Of a stretch of DNA of 50,941 nt, positions 18,354-26,761 are shown piece by piece. The notes below the pieces were generated by a model. The model was given only the letters and a program-made list of their open reading frames with translations. It had not been told where the DNA came from and made no database searches. A program made the position numbers and the translations under genes. This stretch comes from a virus. Where the stretch lies: positions 1 through 50,941 of IMG/VR virus record IMGVR_UViG_3300025313_000021; one strand, 5' to 3'. Each line of letters opens with the position of its first letter. Positions within the stretch are counted from its first letter, which is position 1.

Positions 18354-18986
18354 TTATTTTAAACGGTAGGCTTCCTTCATAGTAGTATTTATAGATACTA
18401 CGGTATCCTTCAGTGCTTTAAGTTCTGTTATCATACTTGTAGCAGCTTTATCTTCCGACTGAGCAATAACATTAGCCACTGAATTAATTGAGGTTACTGT
18501 ATTAGAGGCTAGTTGATTAGTAGCACCTATTAATTGTTTTTGTAACTCCATCATAGAATCTATCTTAGATACCATCGTTGTTAATGGTACTATTATATCC
18601 TTGTTGTCCTTACCAACGATGGAAGTACTAAGGCTTTGAAGCGCCGTAAGACAACCCATCATAGCATTTAATTTATGAACCATCTCTTGTTCTTGAGCAA
18701 ACATAGATCCTGCAATGTCTACAAGGGAATTATGAATTTCATCTAATTTGGATACCATAGTTATATTCATAGATTGCAATGTATTCTTAACTATATCTAT
18801 CATAGTACTCTTCATACTATCTATAGAATAACTTGTTTGTTTGGTGAGAGCGTCTACAGCCTCTATAGTTTTACCGAGGAGCGCTTCCATCCTATCTAAT
18901 CTAACGTACGTACCTAAGTCCTGATAAGTAGTGATGGTATTATCGGCTCCGCCTTGTTGACCACCAACTGTTATTTCTTTAGCCAT
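18354..18986 (-). CDS. Coiled-coil virion protein (210 aa)
   Basis: Almost the whole protein is helical with heptad spacing (RLDRMEALLGKTIEAVDALT, then SKLDEIHNSLVDIAGSM), few aromatics and a short Gly-rich N-terminus (TVGGQQGGAD). This suits a fibre shaft or a spacer between decoration proteins. TAGGAGCGTG lies upstream of the ATG. Its N-terminus resembles that of its neighbour (MADEEIILGGQ versus MAKEITVGGQQ), so the two may dock to the same site. Confidence 0.75.
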   Translation of the reverse strand: MAKEITVGGQQGGADNTITTYQDLGTYVRLDRMEALLGKTIEAVDALTKQTSYSIDSMKSTMIDIVKNTLQSMNITMVSKLDEIHNSLVDIAGSMFAQEQEMVHKLNAMMGCLTALQSLSTSIVGKDNKDIIVPLTTMVSKIDSMMELQKQLIGATNQLASNTVTSINSVANVIAQSEDKAATSMITELKALKDTVVSINTTMKEAYRLK

Positions 18987-19002
18987 TTATTTCACGCTCC
19001 TA

Positions 19003-19527
19003 TTATATCCTTACGTGTAATGTAACTAATGCGTGTTTTGTTGTTACATCAGCATTAGCGCATGTAATTCGTATATAAAGAGATGGCATATCAAAACCTA
19101 TGATAGCCCTGTTATTGTTAACACTTACTGTGTCATATACATACCATTCCTCGCCATCTGGCGAGAGTTCTAACTGAATAGAAAAGTTACCTGTTGTTAC
19201 TACATAACCTACTACCTTGTTTACATCTCCTACACTTACCACAGCACTTTGAACTGATGAAGAACCATTTACATCTGTATCTATAATACGCTCTGTACGT
19301 ACTCTAGTTTCTCCACCAAACTCTAATGTCATCTCACCTGTAACCTTGACAATAATACCATCTAAGATAGCTTTAGCAATATTGGTAAGATCCTTACCGC
19401 GTAGATCTCCAGATATGGGGTTTAAATGACTTAGATTAGTCCCTGTAATAGGGTCCCAATAATGGGCATATCGAATATGCTTAGGTGCATCTTCATTTAA
19501 TGCTACTGTTAAGGGAATATGAGGCAT
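19003..19527 (-). CDS. β-sandwich head-decoration-like protein (174 aa)
   Basis: The N-terminal ~65 residues (YWDPITGTNLSHLNPISGDL, then ILDGIIVKVTGEM) are paralogous to the next gene (YFDTLTQTNLSLGSPVSSDL, INTGVLVVIEGKI). The C-terminal ~100 residues are a β-sandwich (VTTGNFSIQLELSPDGEEWY), like the common phage Ig/'discrepancy' domain with the SPDG-EW-Y pattern. It lies next to the capsid gene. TAGGAGGGC lies upstream of the ATG. Confidence 0.75.
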   Translation of the reverse strand: MPHIPLTVALNEDAPKHIRYAHYWDPITGTNLSHLNPISGDLRGKDLTNIAKAILDGIIVKVTGEMTLEFGGETRVRTERIIDTDVNGSSSVQSAVVSVGDVNKVVGYVVTTGNFSIQLELSPDGEEWYVYDTVSVNNNRAIIGFDMPSLYIRITCANADVTTKHALVTLHVRI

Positions 19528-19544
19528 ATTGCTTGCCCTCCTAG

Positions 19545-19868
19545 TTAAGCTGTTGTTGCTTCAGCCTTAGCTGAAAGCCTACTGATCGTATCATTCCACT
19601 TCTTCATAATTTTATCCATATCATGTTTCTGTTTAGCTTCATCACTCCACCTGCAGCGTGTTGGAATTACATTGGGTGGTTTAATACCATCTATTTTACC
19701 TTCAATAACTACTAATACTCCTGTATTTATAGCTACCTTAATACCGCTTAAATCCATTTGATCGTTAAGATCGGATGATACAGGTGAACCAAGAGATAGG
19801 TTTGTTTGCGTTAATGTATCAAAATAAGAAGCTGCTGACGGATTATATGGATGTAGTGCTACCTTCAT
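19545..19868 (-). CDS. Small capsid-associated protein (107 aa)
   Basis: The N-terminal half is paralogous to the 174-residue neighbour; the C-terminal half is a basic, helical tail ending EATTA. I chose ATG 19868 (MKVALHPYN) because GGAGG lies 11 bases upstream; a TTG at 19886 would put the ribosome site inside the gene. It is first after the terminator hairpin that follows the major capsid gene. Confidence 0.7.
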   Translation of the reverse strand: MKVALHPYNPSAASYFDTLTQTNLSLGSPVSSDLNDQMDLSGIKVAINTGVLVVIEGKIDGIKPPNVIPTRCRWSDEAKQKHDMDKIMKKWNDTISRLSAKAEATTA

Positions 19869-19962
19869 AAAAATTATATCCTCCAAGAAGTTGTAATTTA
19901 CTTAGGTAGCAGCCAGCTAACATATATCTTGTTTCCTACTAAGAAATAATAGCGATATAAAC

Positions 19963-19997
19963 AAGAAGAACAGGGCTGGAGCAGCCCTGTTCTTCTT
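19963..19997 (-). terminator. Strong hairpin terminator after the capsid gene
   Basis: A perfect 16-bp stem (AAGAAGAACAGGGCTG and its complement) with a 3-nt loop begins 30 nt downstream of the capsid stop on the minus strand. It is followed by GTTTATATC. It probably limits readthrough from the highly expressed capsid gene and stabilises its mRNA 3' end. Confidence 0.75.
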
Positions 19998-20026
19998 TTG
20001 CTTCTTAATTATACTTGTTAAACTAA

Positions 20027-21157
20027 TTATATCGTTTTGACGAGAAGAGCAGGATTGTAAGAAGGTTGTAGGGATATATTCTTAGCAACAGATATTGCAC
20101 GACCTTCATTGAATATACCAGGAGCTCTCCGTTCACGAATACGCATAGACTGAACATCCTTGCGAGGATCTTTGAATTCTTCAATTTCCATATCGGATTT
20201 AACTACCCAACATCCAACTGCATTGCGATCAATTAAATACATATCGAATGTTTTATTGATTAGGTCGATAGGCGCAAAAGGTGTAGGGATGACTTCTAGA
20301 GGTAATGGTAAGTTTCTAGAGATAACTTCTGCACCATCATTAGCTCTTGCAAAAGCAGTAGGTAACTGGTTAGCACCTACTGATGGTAGTTTCAGATCTC
20401 TGATGGGCTTAGCAAGATTCTGTGTAACATGAACAATTTGCTGTCCAAGAGAGCCAAGTATTTCGTTTTTGGCAAATACAGACCATGCTAATGGATGAAT
20501 AAGTAGTGTGGTGGGTATAAAACCATTTGCATGCATTGCATAGTACATATCAATAAAATCAAATGGGCTCAAGGTATTATTGGGTGAACCTGTTGGACCT
20601 ACACCTGTAGTATGAGCATCCGTTCCAGGTAAGCTGTTGTCAAATACAACATGACCGAATTTATTAAATTCGTGGAATAACCACTCTTCTTTAAACCGAG
20701 CCATAGCTTGACCTGCAGCTTTCATATGAAGACCCACAACATCCCACTGAGCATCTTCAATTAACTCGTCAGAGAGTTCAATCATAAGACCAAACTTACG
20801 CACTCTCACATCGAGACTTTGACGATGACGTTGAATATCAAGATAGTCTTGCCTATATTCTCCAAGTTCATCTACAAAATGTGCCCGTAATACACCAATA
20901 GAGGGGAACTCTATAGATACACCTTTCTCTAATGTAATCTCAGGAAGCATAGACCCGAGTACGTAAAGGGGTTCCATTGCTTCACGGATAGCACCAATAA
21001 CTATATTGGGAACTATTACTGCAGCATCAGTTGAAGTTAAAACTTCGTTTATTGTATATCTGCTTGATGGATTAAGAGTATTACGAGACCGCATTTCGAG
21101 GTGAGCTTTTACGATCTCATACTTTTCCTCTAGTTTTAGACTATCAATCCTAGACAT
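20027..21157 (-). CDS. Major capsid protein, HK97 fold (376 aa)
   Basis: The layout matches HK97-type capsids: a helical N-terminus, DAAVIVPNIVIGAIREAMEP, a spine helix with QDYLDIQRHRQSLDVRVRKF, then SDELIEDAQWDVVGLHMKAA, and a P/A-domain FIPTTLLIHPLAWSVFAKNE before the final β-strands with DRNAVGCWVV. It is preceded by protease and scaffold-like genes, is bracketed by two perfect hairpins and has GGAGGAAG upstream of the ATG, all as expected for the most abundant virion protein. There is no obvious long N-terminal delta domain. Confidence 0.9.
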   Translation of the reverse strand: MSRIDSLKLEEKYEIVKAHLEMRSRNTLNPSSRYTINEVLTSTDAAVIVPNIVIGAIREAMEPLYVLGSMLPEITLEKGVSIEFPSIGVLRAHFVDELGEYRQDYLDIQRHRQSLDVRVRKFGLMIELSDELIEDAQWDVVGLHMKAAGQAMARFKEEWLFHEFNKFGHVVFDNSLPGTDAHTTGVGPTGSPNNTLSPFDFIDMYYAMHANGFIPTTLLIHPLAWSVFAKNEILGSLGQQIVHVTQNLAKPIRDLKLPSVGANQLPTAFARANDGAEVISRNLPLPLEVIPTPFAPIDLINKTFDMYLIDRNAVGCWVVKSDMEIEEFKDPRKDVQSMRIRERRAPGIFNEGRAISVAKNISLQPSYNPALLVKTI

Positions 21158-21204
21158 CTATTATTCTTCCTCCTTCGAGATGACGCTCTCGTATTAACTT
21201 AGAA

Positions 21205-21233
21205 GAAGAGGCGAGCGATTAACTCGCCTCTTC
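21205..21233 (-). terminator. Hairpin upstream of the capsid gene
   Basis: An 11-bp perfect stem (GAAGAGGCGAG and complement) with a 7-nt loop lies in the gap between the upstream head gene and the capsid gene. On the minus strand it is followed by a T-rich stretch. With the hairpin at 19963-19997 it isolates the capsid gene, so the latter may have its own transcript or be a stable processed RNA. Confidence 0.6.
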
Positions 21234-21239
21234 CTTATC

Positions 21240-22475
21240 TTACAGAGCATTTACTATTATTCTTATTGCACCAATAGATCCTTTAAAGTCTATATTTGTA
21301 GGTATACCTGCGACTACTTGTTTGAGAGAGGTATATTTTACGTGGTAGGTTTTAATGGAACTAGCACCAGCAATTAATATTTTACCTTTATATCTTTGAA
21401 CTGTATAGCGATCATTTTCTCTTAACTGTACACCGTCTTCGTATACTTGTATTTCAGACATCTTTAATATTGGATTAAGAATGTCCAGGTGACGAGCAAG
21501 ACGATCATGAGTAAGTTTAACCGTACCAAGACCACCATCTACATATAGATTATCTGCTGATGCTAAACCATCTCCAGGATATACACCAACTGATGTAGTA
21601 AGATCGACTTCATATACTTCTTTCTGAGACATTACACCGTCGGTTAATCCAGGGATACCATTTGCAGCACGAAGCTGTTCTGGGAATCCATAGAGAGGAT
21701 CGAAGGGGAACGGCAACGGATAAGTATTATATGAAGGATCTGTGTGCCCTTGCAATCCTGTTAATCCAGGTGAAGGCGGTAGTGGTTGGTTTATGTCGTA
21801 GACATTGTAAGCCCAGTTTGATGGATCGAATGCATTCTTTTCGTTGATGGTCTGTACGCTTTCCCACATAACCCATTGCAACCAACCTTCCAATGGTTTT
21901 TGTGTATCTAAACCCGTAACTTGACCCATTCTTTGTTCTATTGCATCTACGCCAGATACCCATTTTACGAAGTGACCGACTGTATCTGACTTTACCCAAT
22001 CACCTTGTACTAAGTTGGGATCTGCACTAGACTCACGAGTTGCGCATGCCCATGCCATTTCTGATGCTAAAGCAACATCTGGTATGTAAGGTATTTCAAT
22101 GTGAGCTCTCCTTAGTATTGAAGGGAAGTTCCCACGGAACCGTCCAGGAACCACTTGAAAGTAGTTGGTTTGAGCAATACCTAATGGTTTATTGGCTCCA
22201 TTAGCTAATGTAACAACCGTTCTTGGATATCCTGTGTCAGGATCGGGAGCAACAGGACCAGGATCTCTTACTGCAACTATGCGACCCTTTGTAATTACGA
22301 TACGCTCAGGTCTGAAGAAAGTACCTGCGAACGGAAATTCTAATATTACTGGTAATGTTGGATCTGTTACGAATCCACTTCCTAAAGAAACACCTTCACC
22401 AATAACTAATTTGTTCTGTGTGCGGGGATTTAGAAAAGTTTCCCCTACTGGAAAATTACCACCAATTAAACCCAT
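21240..22475 (-). CDS. Head protein next to the capsid gene (411 aa)
   Basis: A β-rich protein with many Pro/Gly residues (FRPERIVITKGRIVAVRDPG, then ANGANKPLGIAQTNYF). It has a late domain with YEDGVQLRENDRYTV and KYTSLKQVVAGIPTN that resembles a phage decoration or collar domain. Its position between scaffold and capsid suggests a head decoration or vertex protein. A good AGGAGG site precedes the ATG. No specific family is recognised. Confidence 0.75.
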   Translation of the reverse strand: MGLIGGNFPVGETFLNPRTQNKLVIGEGVSLGSGFVTDPTLPVILEFPFAGTFFRPERIVITKGRIVAVRDPGPVAPDPDTGYPRTVVTLANGANKPLGIAQTNYFQVVPGRFRGNFPSILRRAHIEIPYIPDVALASEMAWACATRESSADPNLVQGDWVKSDTVGHFVKWVSGVDAIEQRMGQVTGLDTQKPLEGWLQWVMWESVQTINEKNAFDPSNWAYNVYDINQPLPPSPGLTGLQGHTDPSYNTYPLPFPFDPLYGFPEQLRAANGIPGLTDGVMSQKEVYEVDLTTSVGVYPGDGLASADNLYVDGGLGTVKLTHDRLARHLDILNPILKMSEIQVYEDGVQLRENDRYTVQRYKGKILIAGASSIKTYHVKYTSLKQVVAGIPTNIDFKGSIGAIRIIVNAL

Positions 22476-22523
22476 TTATTATTCCTCCTAAAATTTTGTT
22501 CTAGGCACATTCGTTGCTGCATA

Positions 22524-23672
22524 CTAGCTACGTTTGGAGCGGTTTTCAAATTGTCCTAAGAACCACTTTACTTGTTCTAGATCTTCCTTACAACCCTGTT
22601 TGGCTCGATCTAGTACATCTCCACTAAGTTCTGGTAACTTAGCTTCTGAAGCAGCCATTGCATTAGCTGTCAATTCGTTATCCGTATCTGCGCTTAATGT
22701 TGGATCCTTAACCTCTGGTAGCACAACTTTCTTATTAAGTTCTGCCTTCTCATTCTTTAAGTCATTAAGTGCATCTACTAATGAAGAGGCTTCGCGAGTA
22801 AGGTGTTCTTCAAGAGATTGTTCTCTCTCCTCAGGTAATAGCTTGTTGAGTTCTAGCTTTAGTTCTACAACTTGCTCGGCTATACCGTGGTGAACAGATG
22901 CCTTAAGTTCATCACGTTCTGTTTTTAACTGCTCTATTTCCTCGATGAGAGCTTGATTTTCTTTCTGTAACTCACTAAAATCTAATTCTAATTGTTTATA
23001 AAATTGTTTGGTATCTTCTATGGTTTTATCAATATCGCTGTTCTTAGTAACCACTACTTCTTCTTTTGTTTTTTCTGTAGAAGCTATCTCAGATACAATA
23101 GCTTGTTCTTTTTTCATACTTACAATATCATCTTGAAGTGCACATATTGATTTACTAATAGAAGTTAATGCATCACTATATGCTTTCATGTCTTCTTTTG
23201 TTATGTAATCGGCTACAACTGCACTTATCTCTTTCACCTCTAAATCACTCTTTTCTATAGTTTCTTTATAAGAAGATAGAAGTGCCTTGGCATGTTTCTT
23301 AAGATGAGACAATGCTGAACCCTTCTTATCTCCTAAATCTGTCTTTGGTTGATTAGCGCGGACAAGCGCATTACGAAGGTGCGGTAAATCCACACTGCTA
23401 TTATCATCTGGACTACTTACTTTTGCTGTGTGATGGGGTAGTTTACGTAAGCTGCGAGGAACCATTTTACCTTCCTTATCTTTCTTACCACCAGGTAATA
23501 TGGCTGCAAAAGCAGCATCAGGTAAATTGTTTATATATTTACGATCCCATACGGCCTCATTGAGATTGGGGAATTGACTAACTAAAGCTTGTTTAAGACT
23601 AACCAATGTTGCTGTAGTCTCATTACTTAACCGTTCTAATAATTCTATAAGTTGCTGTTCGGTAAATAACAT
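22524..23672 (-). CDS. Scaffold-like protein with protease-associated N-terminal domain (382 aa)
   Basis: Residues ~45-130 (INNLPDAAFAAILPGGKKDK, then LRKLPHHTAKVSSPDDNSSV, DLPHLRNALVRANQ) form a conserved block often found in or next to phage prohead proteases. Residues ~140-340 are a long, highly charged coiled coil (LDFSELQKENQALIEEIEQL), as in scaffolding proteins. The fusion suggests an internal scaffold cleaved by the protease encoded just upstream. The two genes are 2 nt apart. Confidence 0.8.
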   Translation of the reverse strand: MLFTEQQLIELLERLSNETTATLVSLKQALVSQFPNLNEAVWDRKYINNLPDAAFAAILPGGKKDKEGKMVPRSLRKLPHHTAKVSSPDDNSSVDLPHLRNALVRANQPKTDLGDKKGSALSHLKKHAKALLSSYKETIEKSDLEVKEISAVVADYITKEDMKAYSDALTSISKSICALQDDIVSMKKEQAIVSEIASTEKTKEEVVVTKNSDIDKTIEDTKQFYKQLELDFSELQKENQALIEEIEQLKTERDELKASVHHGIAEQVVELKLELNKLLPEEREQSLEEHLTREASSLVDALNDLKNEKAELNKKVVLPEVKDPTLSADTDNELTANAMAASEAKLPELSGDVLDRAKQGCKEDLEQVKWFLGQFENRSKRS

Positions 23673-23674
23673 AA

Positions 23675-24604
23675 TTATTCTGCCTCCTCGGATTCGTCTG
23701 AGGCATCAACATAATCATCTCTATCTAACAACTCCAAGTTTACTGCACTCCACAAATAAGACGCACCTTCTTGATCGCCAAGGTATGTTACATACCTATC
23801 TAATGCTTCCATAGGATGATCCTCCTTATAATAGGCTTCACTTAAGCGTAATGACAATAACCTATCTTCCTTGTAATATTCTTTCATTACAGCATCTAGA
23901 TTAGGATGACGCACTTTAGCTGTGTCATCACTGGGTATATTAACAAATGAAACTTCTGCTATATAAAAGTCGCCTATGCGTCTATACATCATCTTACCAC
24001 GAGGATCGTCAGGACCTACGGCTTCGCCTTTTGCATTGTAGAAATAACCACGCATATGATCACAAGCTTCATCGCTAGCTATATTGGCTTCACATATAGA
24101 ACACCTAGCTTCGTTCGTATCTGCACCAATAGATACTGTCAGGTATCGGCCATCTAATATTTTCTGTATTGCTCCTGGGTCTGTAATTCTGGGTACTATC
24201 ATCATGGGAGCGTTCTTACCCTTTTTATCTCCATCTCCCATATATGCCTGTTCAATTCTACCAAGAGGTTCACTATCTATATCATGATTACGAAGAATAG
24301 GTTTGGGTACGGGATGTGTAGCTGAGTATAAGCCACTCTTCTTTTTCTTATCTCCCATAACCTTTTCTAATGGGTAGTATGTATAATTACGCGTAATCTT
24401 ATCACTATGAATGGCTTCTATTTCGGGGCGCAGCCCCTCACTACCTTTCATACTAGAAGTTGCTGGCATCATACCACCAAGCGAACCTTCATCTGAAGCT
24501 TCTAGTAACATAGACGATGACTGGGTTGCCTCATATATCTTAATATAGCGTTCAGGTAATGCCACCTGAAATCTTTCATATATACGAAATAGCTTATGTT
24601 TCAT
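23675..24604 (-). CDS. Prohead maturation protease, herpesvirus-like fold (309 aa)
   Basis: Residues ~97-109 (HPVPKPILRNHD, His107) and ~154-160 (YLTVSIGA, Ser158) match the catalytic His and Ser of phage prohead proteases of the herpesvirus/HK97 clan. The later EVSFVNIPSD strand also fits. An inserted C-x2-C ... C-x-H cluster (C168, C171, C181, H183) probably binds zinc. It cleaves scaffold and capsid termini during head maturation. The acidic C-terminus could be trimmed autocatalytically. Neighbours are portal and scaffold. Confidence 0.9.
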   Translation of the reverse strand: MKHKLFRIYERFQVALPERYIKIYEATQSSSMLLEASDEGSLGGMMPATSSMKGSEGLRPEIEAIHSDKITRNYTYYPLEKVMGDKKKKSGLYSATHPVPKPILRNHDIDSEPLGRIEQAYMGDGDKKGKNAPMMIVPRITDPGAIQKILDGRYLTVSIGADTNEARCSICEANIASDEACDHMRGYFYNAKGEAVGPDDPRGKMMYRRIGDFYIAEVSFVNIPSDDTAKVRHPNLDAVMKEYYKEDRLLSLRLSEAYYKEDHPMEALDRYVTYLGDQEGASYLWSAVNLELLDRDDYVDASDESEEAE

Positions 24605-24616
24605 ATATGACCTCTC

Positions 24617-26755
24617 TTAGTTAATTTCTACTGCGCATTTACACGCACGATGAAACGGTGGTAAATTATTAAATAATTCACCATAGCTTACTAAAGTCAA
24701 GTCCTTATTAGCTAGGGTACTACATACACTACACTCATTGTTTTGTAGTGTATTGATTCTCAAACCCAACTCTCGCGATCTAAGCACTATACCATAGTAG
24801 TAACTGCGTTTAACTATATCTATTAAGTACTTAGATTTAGCTTCTATACGTATATGTTTATCTATATACTTATCTAGGCTTTCAGAAGAAAGCCCTCTGT
24901 GTTTTGGAATAGCACTATCAATCTCATCGAAGAATGCAGCAAGAACATCACGTATGTAGGAATTCATCCTCATACTCTCTTTAGTAGACATATCTCTATG
25001 AGATCCTAGATGGAATGATTCATTGGCAAAATATTTAATATGAGCTTGTAATTTCTCCTTACTTATGTGTGCTGATAGATGAGCTGTGATGGGTGCTCCC
25101 ACCGTAATTGCATTGCGTATATTATGAGACATCTCTTGTGATATCTTTTCTATTCCACCTATGATTCTATCAAATCCATCTACCGTATCACTTTCTTTTA
25201 ATTCTTTCTTTATCTTAGGACCAAGACGAACACCGTGTTGATTTTGAGGTTGATTTTTATTATTAGTAGCTGGCGTACCAGCTTTGGCCTTACCTATTTG
25301 TTGATCACCTAAGACTACTAATGAAGCTTCTATGTCTTCTCCGCCATATCCAGACCTAGCTAGTCCCTCTGCAACCAACTGAGGTATCTTAACTTTATAT
25401 GTTCGCATCTTATGTCTTTCATCTTCTTTGATTGGATCCATACCTATAGCTTGGCGCATTTCATCTTCGTCTATCGCATCGTGTTCGTATTTATATATTG
25501 TGTGATTTTGGAGTTTAACAAGTAGGTCTGTCTCTATTTCTTCAAATGATAATGCTACCATATTATTTACTGGATCTACATAGAAAGAATAACCGCCTTC
25601 TTCGAGAAGCTCTCTAAATACGAAGTGGGTTATATATGTCTCTATAAGCTTCTGATATGACTTTACCTGATCATGCATTTCTGTGGTAAGGGTATCTGAT
25701 GTACTACGATTAACTGTTTCTCCTAGGCCCATTTGAACGCCTGAAACACCCAATCCTGTGAAGACCCGTTCCCTAAAGTATTTTAGGTAGGGTTCAACAT
25801 CTAGTGCCTCACCTTGTACTCCAACTACCTTAATATCTGTGCGCTCATTAGTTACCCATGTTGCATCCGATGGAGCTTGATCTAATCGATTCTTCATATC
25901 AAGTACTTCTTCTTCAGATGCAAATAGTGTTGGATCATTGGGTAGTCCCACTTTGATTTGCGTAAATGGATAAGTATAACGATATATCAATCTAGCAACG
26001 TTCTCTTCTATTTCACGAAGTAATTTTATATCTTCCATAACAGGTATGAGATGACTATTACCCCATGTAAATCCATCTTCTGGATCTGCTTTAATGTGTA
26101 TAACATCCTTAGGATGGAAGTGAGCTACATTTTCTTTAGTTGACCCTAATACTCTACCAAATTGATATCCATGTCTACTTTGAAGATATGATATAATCTT
26201 CCCACGGTCATCTTTAATAGGAGCTACTGTTGCAGGATGAGCTATGAAATATCCTGCTATTGGAAACTTCTCATCGTTTGTTGGTGAAATAGGAATGCGC
26301 TTAGGCATGCTTGAGTATTCTGCTCGTTGTTTAACTATAAATACATTACCATACAATACCACGTCTTTAGCTATACGATGTAGGAATATATCTGTTGGTT
26401 CTTTGGTGGCATCAGCTAACATCATCAATCTTATACGTAAGTAGTCAACTATCTTGGTATCCTTACCCTTCAAACTCCAACCAGCCTTAAACATAAGATT
26501 AACAAATTTGGAAACCGACTGGCGGACATAGCTGTCATTATAGTATGACATCATTATCTGACGCATATCTAAGAATGGGCGATCAACTACCGTACGTGTT
26601 CCCTTACCCGTACCATGACCTCTAGCTGTTAAAAAGAAGGCTTGCTGTAATCCGCCTAAAAAAGCAGTTGGATTAGCATAAGCTTGTTCTAATTGTGATG
26701 GTGTACTGGAATTGGTTGAAAGAATGTCCTTTATGTTTTTAATTTTCGGAACCAT
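24617..26755 (-). CDS. Portal protein with C-terminal MuF-like domain (712 aa)
   Basis: The first ~480 residues look like a phage portal: YYNDSYVRQSVSKFVNLMFK, VLYGNVFIVKQR, HFHPKDVIHIKADPEDGFTW, RERVFTGLGVSGVQMGLGET and a long helical stem. The last ~45 residues read LQNNECSVCSTLANKDL and end PPFHRACKCAVEIN. That is the Cys/His end of SPP1 gp7/Mu F-type head morphogenesis proteins, usually a separate gene. The middle (490-560) is a low-complexity linker. A single 12-subunit ring could thus carry the minor head protein. Confidence 0.88.
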   Translation of the reverse strand: MVPKIKNIKDILSTNSSTPSQLEQAYANPTAFLGGLQQAFFLTARGHGTGKGTRTVVDRPFLDMRQIMMSYYNDSYVRQSVSKFVNLMFKAGWSLKGKDTKIVDYLRIRLMMLADATKEPTDIFLHRIAKDVVLYGNVFIVKQRAEYSSMPKRIPISPTNDEKFPIAGYFIAHPATVAPIKDDRGKIISYLQSRHGYQFGRVLGSTKENVAHFHPKDVIHIKADPEDGFTWGNSHLIPVMEDIKLLREIEENVARLIYRYTYPFTQIKVGLPNDPTLFASEEEVLDMKNRLDQAPSDATWVTNERTDIKVVGVQGEALDVEPYLKYFRERVFTGLGVSGVQMGLGETVNRSTSDTLTTEMHDQVKSYQKLIETYITHFVFRELLEEGGYSFYVDPVNNMVALSFEEIETDLLVKLQNHTIYKYEHDAIDEDEMRQAIGMDPIKEDERHKMRTYKVKIPQLVAEGLARSGYGGEDIEASLVVLGDQQIGKAKAGTPATNNKNQPQNQHGVRLGPKIKKELKESDTVDGFDRIIGGIEKISQEMSHNIRNAITVGAPITAHLSAHISKEKLQAHIKYFANESFHLGSHRDMSTKESMRMNSYIRDVLAAFFDEIDSAIPKHRGLSSESLDKYIDKHIRIEAKSKYLIDIVKRSYYYGIVLRSRELGLRINTLQNNECSVCSTLANKDLTLVSYGELFNNLPPFHRACKCAVEIN

Positions 26756-26761
26756 GTAAGA

